A stretch of DNA of 6,728 nt from Actinomycetota bacterium (GTDB taxonomy: Bacteria > Actinomycetota > Thermoleophilia > Gaiellales > Gaiellaceae): the NCBI GenBank assembly GCA_013812465.1, contig JACCTK010000042.1, forward strand, positions 1 through 6,728, read 5' to 3'. The translations under genes and the position numbers were made by a program. This document shows, piece by piece, positions 1 to 6,634 of this stretch. Position 1 is the first letter of the stretch; every line of letters starts with the position of its first letter. The notes beneath the pieces were generated by a model. It worked only from the letters and a program-made list of their open reading frames with translations, did no database searches and was not told the DNA's origin.

Positions 1-1163
1 ACGACGGCGAGTCCGAGGGCGACCCCGGCCAAGATCGGCACGACGAGCCAGAGCTCTCTGTCGAAGAACGTCGTGACGACGAGCTCGAACGCCGGCCATG
101 CGCGTTCCAGGTAGCCGAAGGCGCCGAAATACCCGGAGGTCGGACCATCCGACGGCAGCCCCTTCGCAGTGAACCAGAATCTCCACGGCAGGGTGATCGC
201 GAAGGCGACGACCGCGGCAACAGCCAGTCGTGGCCAAAGCGCGCGCCGCTCCCTGAACGACGCCGCAAAGCCCGCGAGGACGACACACGCGACGAGGAGA
301 AGCCCCTCACGTTTGGTGAGGATCGCCCCGGAGAGGAGCACCGTCGCGGTGGCGAGCTGCCAGTCCTGCCGCTCCTCGAGCCAGAGGACAACGAGGAGCG
401 CCGCGATGGCGACGAGATACGCCATCGGGACGTCTGCGTTCACCGAGACCAGCTGGTAGACGAGGCTCGGCGTCACGAGAACGACGAGAAGCAGTGGAAA
501 CAGGATGGCCGGCCGAACCCTGGGCGCAAGCAGGCCGACCACCGCCGCGACGAAGCCGACCGCGTAGAACCAGTACTGGAGATGCAGAGTCACGGAGTCG
601 GCCGATCCCATAGCGTGGAACGCGAGACCGTGTAGCACCGGCAGGCCCGGCGGGTATGACGGTGTCCAGGGCGGAAGAGCGAAGAGGAACTCCGTGTCCA
701 GCTCGCCGGAGAAGTAGAGGGCCTTCGCCTTCGGGACCCAGAATGCCCAGCCGTCCCACTCGAGCCCGATGCTCGCCAGCCGACCGGCGCGAAAGAGGGC
801 CTCGAGAAAGACGACTATCGCGGCGACGAAGAGCGCCACGAACAACGAGATGCGCGGCACACGCCATCTGAACGAGGGGAGAGTCGGGCGAGGGTGACCT
901 CGAAGAACGCCGATTCCCCCTCCCGCGAGAAAGATGGCTGCACCGCTAACGGCGGCCGTCGCGAGAGTGACGGGAATGCCCACGACGAGCTCGAGCGTGA
1001 GCACGATCATCATCGCCGCGAGGCCCAGGAGGTAGGCGACTCCCGCCAGACGGAGAAGGTCGGTCCACGAGCGCCAGCCGCCAAGACCCCAGAGGAGGCC
1101 CGACCCGATTCCGAAGACGAGGATGTTGTAGGCCGCGAGACCTCCGATCGCTCGGAGGGTCAC
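1..1163 (-). CDS. GT-C-like polytopic membrane glycosyltransferase, 3' end off the left edge
   Basis: This reading frame begins at GTG 1163 and stays open for 387 codons to the window edge, so the C-terminus is missing. Translation gives a very hydrophobic protein with about eight or nine membrane segments (for example near residues 10-28, 38-62, 65-85, 104-122, 198-232, 246-262, 271-300 and 311-328). Motifs fit the GT-C fold (ArnT/PMT-like): an acidic residue after an early span in WDGWAFWVPKAKAL (136-149, D137), SYPPGLP (169-175), a second acidic site in NADVPMAYL (242-250, D244) and LTKREG (282-287). Family enzymes move sugars from polyprenyl-phosphate donors on the outer face of the membrane; donor and acceptor cannot be read here. 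The GTG overlaps the stop of the preceding gene (GTGA), and GGGAAGG lies 7 nt upstream, which together fix the start. The frame has no ATG near its beginning and is easily missed; an Arg-rich 186-codon frame at 307-867 is its shadow. Real gene: very likely; exact role: unknown. Confidence 0.82.
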   Translation of the reverse strand, partial: MTLRAIGGLAAYNILVFGIGSGLLWGLGGWRSWTDLLRLAGVAYLLGLAAMMIVLTLELVVGIPVTLATAAVSGAAIFLAGGGIGVLRGHPRPTLPSFRWRVPRISLFVALFVAAIVVFLEALFRAGRLASIGLEWDGWAFWVPKAKALYFSGELDTEFLFALPPWTPSYPPGLPVLHGLAFHAMGSADSVTLHLQYWFYAVGFVAAVVGLLAPRVRPAILFPLLLVVLVTPSLVYQLVSVNADVPMAYLVAIAALLVVLWLEERQDWQLATATVLLSGAILTKREGLLLVACVVLAGFAASFRERRALWPRLAVAAVVAFAITLPWRFWFTAKGLPSDGPTSGYFGAFGYLERAWPAFELVVTTFFDRELWLVVPILAGVALGLAV

Positions 1164-1663
1164 GACCTCACCTTCCCGAACACGAGTCCGTCTCCCTCGC
1201 CGGAGAAAACTCGCAGGCGACCGAGAGTCGCTGCGCCACAGCCGAAGCAGAAGACCCAGCGGGCTTCCTCGGACGTGGTCTGGCGTCTGGGTAGAAGGAA
1301 GCCGTTCAAGAAGTACTGGGCCCAGTACGAGTAGCCGGTCTCCGCGTACCTTCGCCCCCGCACGACGCGATAGGCGGCGTCCTCGGGCATCCACAGGCGC
1401 GCGTCCTCCAAGACCTTTCCACTGCCGGCGACGACAGGTTGGGGATGAGCCCGCTCCCGAAAGCCGATCGAGGCGTTTCGGTCTGCTGCGCTGTCGTACA
1501 CCCCGAGGGTGTCGTCGAGCTTGATCACGCCCGCGAGCGCGGCCGCCCCCACGCAAAGAATGACTCCCGCTCGGACGGCGAACCCTACGAGCCGGGCGGT
1601 CTCTAGCGGCGGCACGCTACGTGAGCGGAGGTCGCCTTCTCTTGCGGGGGGATCGGCGGCCAC
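1160..1663 (-). CDS. Small single-span membrane protein coupled to a GT-C gene
   Basis: The 167-residue product has a short, charged N-terminus (1-24), one clear transmembrane segment (about 25-48) and a soluble domain (49-167) predicted to face outward. The soluble part contains LWMPEDAAYRVV (90-101), then LLPRR (123-127), then ARWVFCFGC (134-142) with two cysteines (C139, C142). I do not recognise a named family. The order of acidic 'PEDAxY', 'LLPRR' and a final hydrophobic strand resembles small proteins that I recall beside polytopic glycosyltransferases in actinomycetes, but that is memory, not a search. The start is GTG 1663: GGAG lies 8 nt upstream, and the only in-frame codons further up (after the previous gene's TGA) lack a better start. 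Its stop overlaps the GTG of the next gene by 4 bp, so the two products are probably made together and may form a complex. The 45-bp gap before it is the largest between complete genes here and shows no hairpin. Confidence 0.72.
   Translation of the reverse strand: MAADPPAREGDLRSRSVPPLETARLVGFAVRAGVILCVGAAALAGVIKLDDTLGVYDSAADRNASIGFRERAHPQPVVAGSGKVLEDARLWMPEDAAYRVVRGRRYAETGYSYWAQYFLNGFLLPRRQTTSEEARWVFCFGCGAATLGRLRVFSGEGDGLVFGKVRS
1171..1177 (-). promoter_or_regulatory. Ribosome binding site for the GTG-start gene at 1163
   Basis: On the minus strand GGGAAGG ends 7 nt before GTG 1163. It lies inside the last codons of the 167-residue membrane protein gene. It supports choosing the GTG, which is otherwise an unobtrusive start overlapping the upstream stop codon by 4 bp. 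Confidence 0.6.
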
Positions 1664-1671
1664 GCGAAGAG

Positions 1672-1675
1672 CTCC
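1672..1675 (-). promoter_or_regulatory. Ribosome binding site for the small membrane protein gene
   Basis: GGAG on the minus strand stands 8 nt before GTG 1663. It lies in the 45-bp gap (1664-1708) after the GT-B gene, the only sizeable non-coding spacer inside the operon. No promoter-like boxes or terminator hairpin were seen in this gap, so read-through transcription is the simplest reading. Confidence 0.5.
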
Positions 1676-1708
1676 GAGGGTAGCTGCCGAAGACGAGGGC
1701 GCACCCGA

Positions 1709-3061
1709 TCACGTCCCGACGACCCCCACGATCGCCTCGACCACGCGCTCTCCGGCGCGGCCGTCGACCTCGCCGACCACCTCGCGGACGGCGCGACGGC
1801 GCTCCTCGGCCAGCTCCCCAGGGCTTGCAAGAGCGCGCTCGATGCCCGCCACCACCTGCTCGAAGCTCTCTGCCGTGTGGAAGGCCCCGGATGCTGCGAG
1901 CTCCCGATAGTGCTCGCCGATCACGTTCTTCGCGGCCCACGACTTCCCAGGCGGCGCGCCCTCGTCGTAGAGGACGCACACGGCCGGGCGGGCGTTGACG
2001 AGCGCGTCGAGCAGGATCGTTCCCGCGTTGCAGACGACTACGTCGCCGTGCTGGAGCAGGATCGTGAGCTCCTCGAGGTCGGTGTAGCTCGGCTCCTGCA
2101 CGAAGACGCCTTCTCGCCCGAGAGCGGCGCCGAACCGCTCACGCCACTCTTTGTCGCGCGGGTGCGGCCGGAAGAGGAGCTGAAAGCGATCACGCGCGGC
2201 CTCTTCCCACCAGGAGAGAACGCGCTCGACGAAGCGCCCCTCGTACGGCGTGTTGGTGGGCGTATTGCCCATGACGAGCACGAGCGGGAGCCTCGGGTCG
2301 AGGCCGTAGCTGCGCACGAGCTCCTCGTAGGCGACGCGTGGTCGGGAGCGCTGGAAGATGTCGGTCTGCGGCCAGCCGGTCACGCAGACACGCTCCGGGC
2401 TGATGCCGTGGTAGCGGCGCAGGTCGTCCTCCATGACCCGGTTCTGGACGATGTAGTGGTCGCAGTAGGGCGAGATGACTCCTTTTCCGACCGTGTGATC
2501 CCAGCTGGCCACGTGGGCGACCACCGGCAGGCCGAGTCGCCGGGCGGCGATGAGAAACGGGACGGCGTTTCTCGGCTGGACGTTGGAGACGACCAGCGCC
2601 GAGCACTCGCGTTGCATCATCTCGAGGAGCCGGTGTGGCACGTGGCGACGGGAGCTGAAGTGCCAACGCTGCATCGCCCGCTCGAGGAAGCGCCAGCGCG
2701 GAAGCGGGCCGCCCCGGTCGGAATCGAGCATCCAGTTCGGGTGGCCGGGCTGCATCCGCTCGAGATGGAAGCGGTGCCGGTGGTTGAGCCGGATGGCGAG
2801 CGGGTGGTAGCCGATCCGGCGGTCGAGCCAGGCATCGAGCCTGCTCACAACAGGATTACCGGCGGCGGCCGTGAGCTCGTCGCCGAAGAGCACCGGAATG
2901 TCTCCGAGTCGCGCACTCCACTCGGCCGCCTCGTCTCGGGACACCAGGAAGATCGCGGAGAGTCTGTCGCCAATCCGGTCGCGGAGCCTGTCCACGATCC
3001 CAGAGTCGAAGAACATGCGGATCGAGAGTTGGTCGGGAAGAACGAGCCACACCCGCTTCAT
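1709..3061 (-). CDS. CDP-glycerol glycerophosphotransferase-like GT-B transferase
   Basis: The 450-residue product has no signal peptide or membrane span and looks cytoplasmic or peripheral. The N-terminal half carries Rossmann-like strands (MKRVWLVLPD at 1-10, SAIFLVSRD at 35-43, ALVVSNVQPRNAVPF at 155-169). The centre has SWDHTVGKG (186-194), DHYIVQN (201-207) and VCVTGWPQTDIF (225-236), a pattern typical of the CDP-glycerol glycerophosphotransferase / surface-carbohydrate GT-B group (SWDN...KG, then V.GxPQxD). The second Rossmann domain shows LVLVMGNTPTN (260-270), FRPHPRDKEW (297-306), then a TDLEELTILLQHGDVVVCN stretch (327-345), GTILLDALVNARPAVCVLYD (347-366) and the C-terminal DGRAGERVVEAI (433-444). 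Known relatives transfer polyol phosphates or sugars to teichoic-acid-like polymers; the donor here is not determinable. ATG 3061 overlaps the transketolase stop as ATGA, with no Shine-Dalgarno visible, so translation probably depends on coupling. The start lies in the loop of a 12-bp hairpin. Length suits a single-domain-pair member of the family. Confidence 0.85.
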   Translation of the reverse strand: MKRVWLVLPDQLSIRMFFDSGIVDRLRDRIGDRLSAIFLVSRDEAAEWSARLGDIPVLFGDELTAAAGNPVVSRLDAWLDRRIGYHPLAIRLNHRHRFHLERMQPGHPNWMLDSDRGGPLPRWRFLERAMQRWHFSSRRHVPHRLLEMMQRECSALVVSNVQPRNAVPFLIAARRLGLPVVAHVASWDHTVGKGVISPYCDHYIVQNRVMEDDLRRYHGISPERVCVTGWPQTDIFQRSRPRVAYEELVRSYGLDPRLPLVLVMGNTPTNTPYEGRFVERVLSWWEEAARDRFQLLFRPHPRDKEWRERFGAALGREGVFVQEPSYTDLEELTILLQHGDVVVCNAGTILLDALVNARPAVCVLYDEGAPPGKSWAAKNVIGEHYRELAASGAFHTAESFEQVVAGIERALASPGELAEERRRAVREVVGEVDGRAGERVVEAIVGVVGT

Positions 3062-3074
3062 GAGCGGGTGTGGC
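3046..3074 (-). repeat. Perfect 12-bp inverted repeat enclosing the stop/start overlap
   Basis: The arms 3046-3057 (GCCACACCCGCT on the plus strand) and 3063-3074 (AGCGGGTGTGGC) are exact reverse complements, separated by 5 nt (3058-3062). In the minus-strand transcript the loop reads CAUGA: it contains the AUGA overlap where the transketolase gene stops and the GT-B gene starts. Nine of the twelve pairs are G-C, so the hairpin should be stable. The bases after it (TCGTTCTT on the minus strand) are mildly T-rich but not a U-tract, so it is a poor intrinsic terminator. A role in controlling re-initiation at the downstream gene is possible; chance within two coding ends is the alternative. Confidence 0.7.
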
Positions 3075-5025
3075 GAACGCCGAGCTCAGCGGCGATGCGC
3101 CCGGCGAGCGAGGCGCCGTCGAGCTGGTGGAAGCGAAGCACCTCCTCGGGCGTCCCGCACGCCGGCCAGCCCTCCACCCCGTAGACCGTGACCTCGCGGC
3201 CGGCGAGCGCGCGCCGAAGCGTGTCTCCGAGGGCGCCAACGGGAGCGTGATCCTCGAGAACGAGCACGTGCTGGAAGTGGGCGATCTCCACGGCCAGCCA
3301 CTCCGGGTCGACGCGGTTGAGCCATGGCATGTTCACGACGCGCAGGCCGATCCCGTCGCGGGACAGCTGCTCGGCTGCGACGAGCGCCTCGTGCAGTAGC
3401 ACCGGACCGTAGGCGAGCAGGACCGCGTCCTCTCCCTCGCGCAACACGGCTCCCCAACCGACAGCCGGCTCGTATCCGGCGGGCAGCTCAACTCGCCGCG
3501 GCGAAGGCCCGATGGCGAGCCGGAAGCCGACGTTGCCCTCCGCCTCCTCGATCGCCCAGCGGAGAAGCGCGCTCGTCTCGTCTGCGCTCCCCGGCTGCAC
3601 GATCGTCATGTTCGGCAGCGCGCCAAGGAGCGAGACGTCGCGCAGGCTCTGGTGCGATTTCCCCGGGCCGGCGGGGATCAGGCCGGCGTAGTGGAGCGCG
3701 TAGACGACCTTCGACCCCTCGCTCGCCTGGTTGTAGATCTGCTCGTTCGCGCGCGAGGCGAGGAAGGAGGCGAAGGAGTTGACGATCGGGAGAAAGCCGT
3801 GCCTCGCGAGCCCGGCAGCCGTCGAGACCATGTCCTGCTCGGCGATCCCGCACTCGATGAACCGGTCCGGGAAGGCGAGCTCGAAGGAACGGATGCGGCA
3901 GTCGGAGGCGAGGTCTGCATCGAGCACGACGATGCGGTCGTTCGTCTCGGCGAGTTCGACGAGCGCCTCTCCGTAGGCCTCGACCACGTATTCGTCGGTT
4001 CGAGCTCCTGCTCCGCTCTCGGGCTCGCCCTCGACGGAGTAGCGACCGCCGTCCTGCGGCTCCGACACGGGAATGAGCTCGAGTGAGCCCAGGTCGAGCT
4101 CGGCGAGTTTCTCCCCGATCCGCAACGCGAGCTCGTCCCGAGCGCGCTCGAAGTCATCGTCGCCAGGCGCGCCCGCGTGCCAGCGGTAGGTCCCGCCGCC
4201 CTCGGCGAGCGCAGCCGAGCGCTCCATGAAGGAGACGCCCTTGCCTTTGATCGTCCGCGCGATGAGCGCGTTCGGGCGATCATCCACCTCGCGGAACGCC
4301 GCGAAGGCCTCGCGTAGCTCGGCGTGGTCGTGGCCGTCGCAGGTGCGGACGTCCCAGCCGAACGCGCGGAGCTTCTCCTCGAGATCGCCGAGCGCGACGA
4401 TCTCCTCCGTCGGCTTGTCCGACTGGAGCTCGTTGCGGTCGATCACGACCCACAACGTCCCCAGGCGCTCGTGCGCCGCGGCCTGCAGCGCCTCCCAGTT
4501 CTGGCCCTCTTGGAGCTCGCCGTCCCCCGTCATCACGATCACTCGCCCGCCGAGCCCGAGACTCCACTTTGCCCAGGCGATGCCGCGCCCCTTGGAGATG
4601 CCCATCCCGAGCGAGCCCGAGTTCGCCTCGATCCCCGGGATGCCGACGTCGGGATGCCCGTCGAGGCCGCCGAGCCGGCGCAGGCGCAACAGCTGCTCCT
4701 GCGGAATCACTCCCAGTCCGTACAGCGCCGCGTAGAGGCCGGGGACGTCATGTCCCTTCGAGGAGAAGAAGACGTCGCGCTCGGGATGGTCGAAGCCGAG
4801 CTCGGCGACGTTCAGCTCCTCGTAGAGGAGGTGGGCAAAGATGTCGAGCGCGCTGAAGCTCGAGCCGAGGTGCCCCGAGCCGGCGCGCTTGATCGCGACG
4901 AGCGCGTTGAGCCGGCACATGTCCGCGAGGAGCGCGAGCCGGGCATCGGAGTCGATGTCCACCGCGTCGCGCACGCGGTCGAGGTCCGACCTGGGAATGA
5001 GAGCGAGGTCAGGCATGGGCGGCAC
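3058..5025 (-). CDS. Transketolase-like thiamine-diphosphate enzyme, single chain
   Basis: The 655-residue protein has the transketolase domain order: a pyrophosphate-binding N domain (about 25-300), a linker (about 310-343) and a pyrimidine/C-terminal part (about 344-655). N-domain landmarks are SGHLGSS (50-56, H52), KGHDVPGLYA (90-99, H92), DGHP (122-125, H124), the cofactor motif GDGELQEGQNWEA (167-179) with N198 in DRNELQ, and H283 in WHAGAP. The second half has FPDRFIECGIAEQDM (385-399) with the expected catalytic Glu at 396, and KSHQS (456-460) with H458. Family enzymes move a two-carbon ketol unit between sugars using ThDP and a divalent metal in the cytoplasm. Several donor-phosphate positions look changed (Y446, P454, I505 where yeast transketolase has His469, Asp477, Arg528, by eye), suggesting a specialised enzyme rather than the pentose-phosphate housekeeping one. 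Both halves look closer to split TktN/TktC proteins than to TktA. The start is GTG 5025 or ATG 5016; neither has a clear ribosome binding site, and both overlap the upstream gene. Confidence 0.88.
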   Translation of the reverse strand: MPPMPDLALIPRSDLDRVRDAVDIDSDARLALLADMCRLNALVAIKRAGSGHLGSSFSALDIFAHLLYEELNVAELGFDHPERDVFFSSKGHDVPGLYAALYGLGVIPQEQLLRLRRLGGLDGHPDVGIPGIEANSGSLGMGISKGRGIAWAKWSLGLGGRVIVMTGDGELQEGQNWEALQAAAHERLGTLWVVIDRNELQSDKPTEEIVALGDLEEKLRAFGWDVRTCDGHDHAELREAFAAFREVDDRPNALIARTIKGKGVSFMERSAALAEGGGTYRWHAGAPGDDDFERARDELALRIGEKLAELDLGSLELIPVSEPQDGGRYSVEGEPESGAGARTDEYVVEAYGEALVELAETNDRIVVLDADLASDCRIRSFELAFPDRFIECGIAEQDMVSTAAGLARHGFLPIVNSFASFLASRANEQIYNQASEGSKVVYALHYAGLIPAGPGKSHQSLRDVSLLGALPNMTIVQPGSADETSALLRWAIEEAEGNVGFRLAIGPSPRRVELPAGYEPAVGWGAVLREGEDAVLLAYGPVLLHEALVAAEQLSRDGIGLRVVNMPWLNRVDPEWLAVEIAHFQHVLVLEDHAPVGALGDTLRRALAGREVTVYGVEGWPACGTPEEVLRFHQLDGASLAGRIAAELGVRHTRS

Positions 5026-6625
5026 GAGAGTATTCGCTCGCGCGCGCGTTCTTCCCCAGGAGGCCGACGGCGGCGAGCAGGATGAACGCGGGTGTCACGG
5101 GCACCGAGTACTCGGCGACGGCGTACACGGCGAGTGAGGTGGAGAGGAGAATGAGCAGTGCTCCGCCCGCAAGCATCAGCGCGACGGCGAGCCTGCGCGG
5201 GCGGCGAACGAGCACCGCCAGCAGCCCGACGACGAGCCAGAGCACGGGTCGTGGGTACCAGCGCGAGGCGCTGTTCAGGCGGTCGATCGCTCCTGGGCGA
5301 GCGGCGCGGTCGGGGAAGCTTCCGTTGAGGTCGGCCACGCGGCGGTCGATCTCGGCCGCGCGCGCCGCGTCGGCCGGCCTCGAGAAGACGACCTGGTGCT
5401 CGGTCGGCGATGTCCAGACCTCCCGGATCCGCCCGTCCGGCGTCGAGATGTATCCGGACTGGCGCGCGGCCGGGATCGGCTCGCCTTCTCCGGGAACCGG
5501 AAGCTGGCGAACGGCGATGGCGACCTGCGTGCTCCGGCTCGCGTCGGCGTCGGGTGCGTGGGCAAAGAGCGGCCAGACGAGCAGGTTCTTGAGATCACGC
5601 GCGACCCCGCGCGCGTACGTGCCAGGATGCGCGAGCACCGCCTCCCGCCCGACGCGCGCGAGGCGCCGGTAGTCGTCGTCCCAGCCCCAGACGCGGTCCG
5701 AGAGACCGGTCAGGTCCTCGTGCATGCGCGCGCTCTCCGACGAGAAGAACTGCTCGAGATCGATCTCGTACGAGCGATAGGGCTCGAACGGCAGAAGATT
5801 GCGTGCGACCGCACGCTCGAGCTCACGCGTCGCGGGGCCGTTCTCCGGCTCCACGATGTTGTCGGCGACGAACGCCCGGAACAAAGGAAGCGTGGCGCCG
5901 CCCCCGCGGGCCAGGGTGAAGTCGTCGGCGCGGACGGCGTTGTGCGCCGCCCAGGCGAGCAACGGAACGACGGCGGCGAGCACGAACGCGGCCGAGCCTT
6001 GAAGCCGCATGCGCCAAGTCGTCCCCACGAGCAGCGGAACGAGCGCGAGCAGGAGCAGCACCTGCGCGACCGGGCGGACGAGAACCAGACCCGATACGCC
6101 CGCCCCAAGCGCGACGGCACGAGCGGCGCTGGGCTTCTCGACTGCACGAGCGAGCAACCAGGCGACCAGCGCGAACGCCGCCGCAAACACCGCGTCGCTC
6201 GAGAGCTGATGAAAGAGCGTGACGTATCCGGGATAGAGCAGCAGCGCCGCCGCAGTTGCGATCGCTACCGCAGCCCCGAAGCGCCTCGCGACCGCGCACC
6301 AGGCGAGGATCGAGAGCGCGTACAGGACCGCGGCACCCAGCTCTGCCACGATCGCGCCCGCCTCGAGCAGCCCACCCACGACGAGCGGCGTCCCGGGCGT
6401 CCGCGCCGCGAGCGCGTACGGGTACACGACGTGCTCGTCGAACAGCTGCGCGTAGATGACGAGGTACCGCCCGAGATCGCGTCCCGGTGCCAGTGGAAAC
6501 GCAACCGACACCAGTGCGTAGCCGGCGAGTCCAGCGCCGACCAGCGCCGTCGCTGCCCGGTGTCCCTCGGCAAAGCGCTCGAGCGCCCGCCACGGTCGAG
6601 CGAGCGCATGAGGGCGCCACGGCAT
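5009..6625 (-). CDS. GT-C (ArnT/PMT-like) polytopic membrane glycosyltransferase
   Basis: The 538-residue product begins with a basic cytoplasmic tail (1-23), followed by a span at about 24-46 and a first outer loop with APGRDLGRYL (46-55; D50 is the likely acidic catalytic-site residue) and ARTPGTPLVVG (74-84). These match the layout of undecaprenyl/dolichyl-phosphate-sugar-dependent GT-C enzymes. Further spans fall near 86-113, 117-134, 143-161, 168-184, 187-203 and 210-228. A long hydrophilic stretch (about 229-457) comes next, then three more spans (458-474, 479-503, 507-524), the last preceded by AEYSVPVTPAF. It probably transfers a sugar outside the membrane to a lipid, glycan or protein; the substrate is unknown. 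ATG 6625 is the most upstream start possible, because TAG lies in frame four codons before it. No strong Shine-Dalgarno is visible. The 3' end overlaps the transketolase gene by 8 or 17 bp. It is different in sequence from the GT-C-like protein at the left end of the window. Confidence 0.82.
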   Translation of the reverse strand: MPWRPHALARPWRALERFAEGHRAATALVGAGLAGYALVSVAFPLAPGRDLGRYLVIYAQLFDEHVVYPYALAARTPGTPLVVGGLLEAGAIVAELGAAVLYALSILAWCAVARRFGAAVAIATAAALLLYPGYVTLFHQLSSDAVFAAAFALVAWLLARAVEKPSAARAVALGAGVSGLVLVRPVAQVLLLLALVPLLVGTTWRMRLQGSAAFVLAAVVPLLAWAAHNAVRADDFTLARGGGATLPLFRAFVADNIVEPENGPATRELERAVARNLLPFEPYRSYEIDLEQFFSSESARMHEDLTGLSDRVWGWDDDYRRLARVGREAVLAHPGTYARGVARDLKNLLVWPLFAHAPDADASRSTQVAIAVRQLPVPGEGEPIPAARQSGYISTPDGRIREVWTSPTEHQVVFSRPADAARAAEIDRRVADLNGSFPDRAARPGAIDRLNSASRWYPRPVLWLVVGLLAVLVRRPRRLAVALMLAGGALLILLSTSLAVYAVAEYSVPVTPAFILLAAVGLLGKNARASEYSRAAHA

Positions 6626-6634
6626 CGCGCCAGC

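Noticed and set aside
69..84. Short GTCGT-G-ACGAC palindrome
   Set aside because: Inside the GT-C-like coding frame, only 5-bp arms, and similar GTCGTC/ACGACG runs are common throughout this GC-rich sequence.
307..867. Minus-strand 186-codon Arg-rich frame
   Set aside because: It lies in another frame of the GT-C-like gene at 1-1163, whose own frame gives membrane spans and conserved motifs; the Arg/Gly/Pro-rich product is a typical out-of-frame reading.
894..1334. Plus-strand 146-codon frame rich in charged residues
   Set aside because: It crosses the junction of two minus-strand genes that are both supported, and shows low-complexity Glu/Arg/Asp/Ser composition without motifs.
1877..3184. 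Plus-strand open frame of 435 codons opposite the GT-B gene
   Set aside because: It is antisense to a gene with clear family motifs. Its composition (repeated Val, Glu, Asp, His, Arg) is what antisense of GAG/CTC/CGC-rich codons gives, and no family pattern is visible.
4075..4101. 8-bp inverted repeat (GAGCTCGA / TCGAGCTC, 11-nt spacer)
   Set aside because: GAG and CTC codons are so frequent here that such pairs recur by chance; it lies in the interdomain linker of the transketolase gene with no regulatory position.
5035..5052. Alternating CG run near the GT-C 3' end
   Set aside because: It codes for part of the C-terminal tail of the GT-C protein and is short; GC-rich codon use explains it.
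4324..5085. Plus-strand open frame of 253 codons opposite the transketolase gene
   Set aside because: Antisense shadow of well-supported coding sequence, with composition biased to Ala, Glu, Arg and Val and no recognisable motif.
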